Assembly (NCBI GenBank): GCA_002473085.1
Contig: DKTP01000160.1
Coordinates: 1 to 8,173, forward strand
From: Anaerolineales bacterium UBA7227
Lineage (GTDB): Bacteria > Chloroflexota > Anaerolineae > Anaerolineales > Villigracilaceae
Direction: 5' to 3'
DNA: 8,173 bases
Below, piece after piece: positions 6,427 to 8,173 of this stretch (positions are counted from its first letter, which is position 1; each line of letters opens with the position of its first letter). The notes beneath the pieces were generated by a model. It was not told the DNA's origin and searched no databases. It worked only from the letters and a program-made list of their open reading frames with translations. The position numbers and the translations under genes are program-made.

Positions 6427-6455
6427 GGGGGACGGGGGAAGGATTAGGGGCCGGG
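6427..6455 (+). other. Potential G-quadruplex sequence at 3' end of the sugar-transferase gene
   Basis: The plus strand has four G-runs: ggggg (6427-6431), ggggg (6434-6438), gggg (6447-6450) and ggg (6453-6455), with loops of 2, 8 and 2 bases. This fits a relaxed quadruplex pattern. It straddles the stop codon of the minus-strand gene, so the G-rich strand is the template strand. Confidence 0.4.
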
Positions 6456-7967
6456 AAGGTCCAGCGGCTGGGCCAGGCGGCTTCGCACCGTTCCGAGGAT
6501 GTCGTTCATAAAGACGACGCGCGCGCCGGCGCGGCGGCAAATCTGGATGGCGCGGTAGTGGGCTTCGGGAGTGAGGTTGGTGATGGCGAACAGGATCAGG
6601 CCCACGTCGCGCGTCCGGACGAGGTCGGGCAGGTCGCTCACGCCGCCCAGCACCCTGCTTCCGCCGATGCGCATACCCTGCTTGGCGGGATCGTCGTCCA
6701 CCATGCCGATGACGGTGAAAGCCTGGCGGAGCGAGCCGCGCGTCAAGAGCCAGCGGACGATCTGTCCGCCCTCCCCCGCGCCGAGGATGAGCGCCCGTTC
6801 GCCAAAGTTGCTGCGGCTTTTGCGCCAATCGAGCCAGCGGTTGGCGATGGAGGCGACCAGGCGCAGGCGGTAGCGCAGGAAGAGACTGGCAAAGAGGGCG
6901 ACAACGGCGCTGAAGATCAGCATCTCGTTCGGGAGAGGCGGGAGAGGCAGCCACTTCCGCGTCGCCCTGGCGGTGTTGACCAGGATCAGGACGAGGACCG
7001 TGAGCAAATTGGACATGACGAACGCCAGTCCGTCTTCGGCGGTGGCGCGCGACCAGTAGACCCGGTCGAGGCCGAGGACAAAGTTGACGAGGCTGAACAG
7101 GGACGAGAGCGCGAGCGCCAGGAGGGTCAGCGGCAGAAGCCCCCAATTGATGACCGCGAAAACGCGCCAGGCCGACGCGACCAAAACGATCGAAAGGAAG
7201 TTGACCGCCAGGTCCAGGAAAAACCAGGAGAGGTTGCGCCGGAAGATCTGGTAGATGGGGCCGGCGAAGAGCCGGCCTTCGGGGATGCGGCTCTGCCTGA
7301 GGAGCGGGATGAGGGCCAGGAACGTCCAGGCCAGAATGTCGAAGTCCTTGAGCAGGGAGCGGTGGCGGACGTAGAGCAGGTCGAGACGGAGTTTGTCGGG
7401 CAGGATGTCGCGCAGGTAGGTGTCCATGACGTTGTCGGCGGAGAGCAGATCTTCTTCGCTGCGGTAAAGCACGCTGGCGGGACTGGTGATGCCCGGGCGG
7501 ACGGAAAGAATCTCGCGGCGGGCCTCCTCGGGCCAGGTTGCGACGATCTCAGGGTCTTCGGGACGGGGACCGACCAGGCTCATCTCGCCGATCAGGACGT
7601 TCCAGAGTTGAGGCAGTTCGTTGAGTTTGGTGTCGCGCAGCCACCTGCCCAGGGAGGTGATCCGTTTGTCGTCTTTGGCGGTGACGCGCGGGCCGGCCGC
7701 GCCGCGCGGGTCTTCGTTCATCGTGCGGAACTTGAGGATCTTGAATTCCACGCCATAGCGGCCGACACGCCTTCCGCCGTAGAACACCGAGCCAGGCCCC
7801 TCCCGCTTAAGGGCGGCGGCGACGATGCCGAAGACCGGCAGGAGCAACAGCAGTCCGAGCGCCGAAGCCAGCACGTCGACCAGGCGTTTGGAGGCGTCGG
7901 AAATCCATCCGAGCGCCGAGAGGGTTTTTAGAGCGTCCGATCGAGGCAGATTGCGTTGGTCTTCCAT
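6444..7967 (-). CDS. Membrane sugar transferase (phosphoglycosyl transferase) fused to a C-terminal membrane and nucleotide-binding region
   Basis: The 507-residue protein likely starts exopolysaccharide or O-glycan assembly by moving a sugar phosphate from a UDP-sugar to a polyprenyl phosphate at the cytoplasmic membrane. Residues about 25-215 are a bacterial sugar-transferase domain: KRLVDV and a hydrophobic helix (27-51), KILKFRTM (76-83), KLNELPQLWNVLIGEMSLVGPRPE (114-136 region) and RPGITSPASV (157-166). The usual catalytic Asp-Glu pair reads N116-E117. Hydrophobic segments follow at about 211-223, 246-270, 276-299, 316-330 and 348-364. A Rossmann-like domain then begins with ALILGAGEGGQIV (392-404) and resembles the CoA_binding_3-type region found before the catalytic domain in WcaJ-like and CapD/FlaA1-like proteins. 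The order is therefore reversed relative to WcaJ/WbaP. Start: ATG at 7967 with AGGGGA eight bases upstream. A terminator follows. It is unrelated to the downstream catabolic cluster. Confidence 0.85.
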   Translation of the reverse strand: MEDQRNLPRSDALKTLSALGWISDASKRLVDVLASALGLLLLLPVFGIVAAALKREGPGSVFYGGRRVGRYGVEFKILKFRTMNEDPRGAAGPRVTAKDDKRITSLGRWLRDTKLNELPQLWNVLIGEMSLVGPRPEDPEIVATWPEEARREILSVRPGITSPASVLYRSEEDLLSADNVMDTYLRDILPDKLRLDLLYVRHRSLLKDFDILAWTFLALIPLLRQSRIPEGRLFAGPIYQIFRRNLSWFFLDLAVNFLSIVLVASAWRVFAVINWGLLPLTLLALALSSLFSLVNFVLGLDRVYWSRATAEDGLAFVMSNLLTVLVLILVNTARATRKWLPLPPLPNEMLIFSAVVALFASLFLRYRLRLVASIANRWLDWRKSRSNFGERALILGAGEGGQIVRWLLTRGSLRQAFTVIGMVDDDPAKQGMRIGGSRVLGGVSDLPDLVRTRDVGLILFAITNLTPEAHYRAIQICRRAGARVVFMNDILGTVRSRLAQPLDLPGP

Positions 7968-7999
7968 GCGGCGTATCCCCTTTCTGGATGGCGGTAGAG

Positions 8000-8173
<174 letters not shown>

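Noticed and set aside
6310..7146. N-terminal extension of the Lrp-type regulator frame, giving a 436-residue protein
   Set aside because: The extension is low-information Arg/Pro/Ala sequence in another frame of the sugar-transferase gene. It would cross the terminator and the promoter. The ATG at 6309 has a good ribosome-binding site.
6558..7931. Long plus-strand open frame of 457 codons antisense to the sugar transferase
   Set aside because: It is rich in Asp, Glu, Gln, Arg and Gly with no recognisable domain, as expected for the reverse strand of a GC-rich gene. The minus-strand protein has clear motifs.

Overview
The window reads as a chromosomal segment of a free-living bacterium. Every gene I can support is on the minus strand. 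Protein character, a GC-rich backbone with AT-rich patches, and intergenic 7-bp short tandem repeats suggest Chloroflexota (Anaerolineae-like), but that is an inference from style. No marker gene in the window settles it.

Layout in the direction of transcription, from high to low coordinates. (1) 8173-8000 is a tandem array of a 7-bp unit: 24 full copies in perfect register, running off the window edge. It stops 32 bases upstream of the next gene. (2) 7967-6444 encodes a membrane protein with a bacterial sugar-transferase (phosphoglycosyl transferase) domain at the N-terminus, followed by membrane segments and a C-terminal nucleotide-binding domain. This is the reverse of the usual WcaJ/WbaP order. 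It ends at a clear rho-independent terminator (6412-6381). (3) A good sigma70-type promoter (6369-6341) starts a new unit: an Lrp/AsnC-family regulator (6309-5836), an 86-bp nested palindrome, a GSAM-like class III aminotransferase (5719-4415), a 93-bp gap with repeats and a possible internal promoter, and a second class III omega-aminotransferase (4321-2996). (4) An AT-rich type II restriction-modification pair follows: a beta-class DNA methyltransferase (2966-1884) and, overlapping it by 17 bp, a PD-(D/E)XK-type restriction endonuclease (1900-755). (5) After a 163-bp spacer with a degenerate heptad tract comes the N-terminal 197 residues of a CoA-acylating methylmalonate-semialdehyde dehydrogenase (591 to the window edge).

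The backbone genes of (3) and (5) make a sensible pathway. An Lrp-type sensor would control two omega/beta-amino-acid transaminases, whose semialdehyde products could be oxidised to acyl-CoA by the MmsA-type dehydrogenase (for example beta-alanine to malonate semialdehyde to acetyl-CoA). The substrate is inferred from gene context and not shown by the sequence. The restriction-modification pair looks like a later insertion into this catabolic cluster: it is markedly poorer in G+C, functionally unrelated, and sits only 29 bp behind the aminotransferase stop.

No rRNA, tRNA, CRISPR array, transposase or phage gene was seen. I found no clear case for an entirely new system. The most unusual items are the inverted-order sugar transferase, the restriction-modification module embedded in a catabolic cluster, and the intergenic repeats (heptad arrays and nested palindrome).
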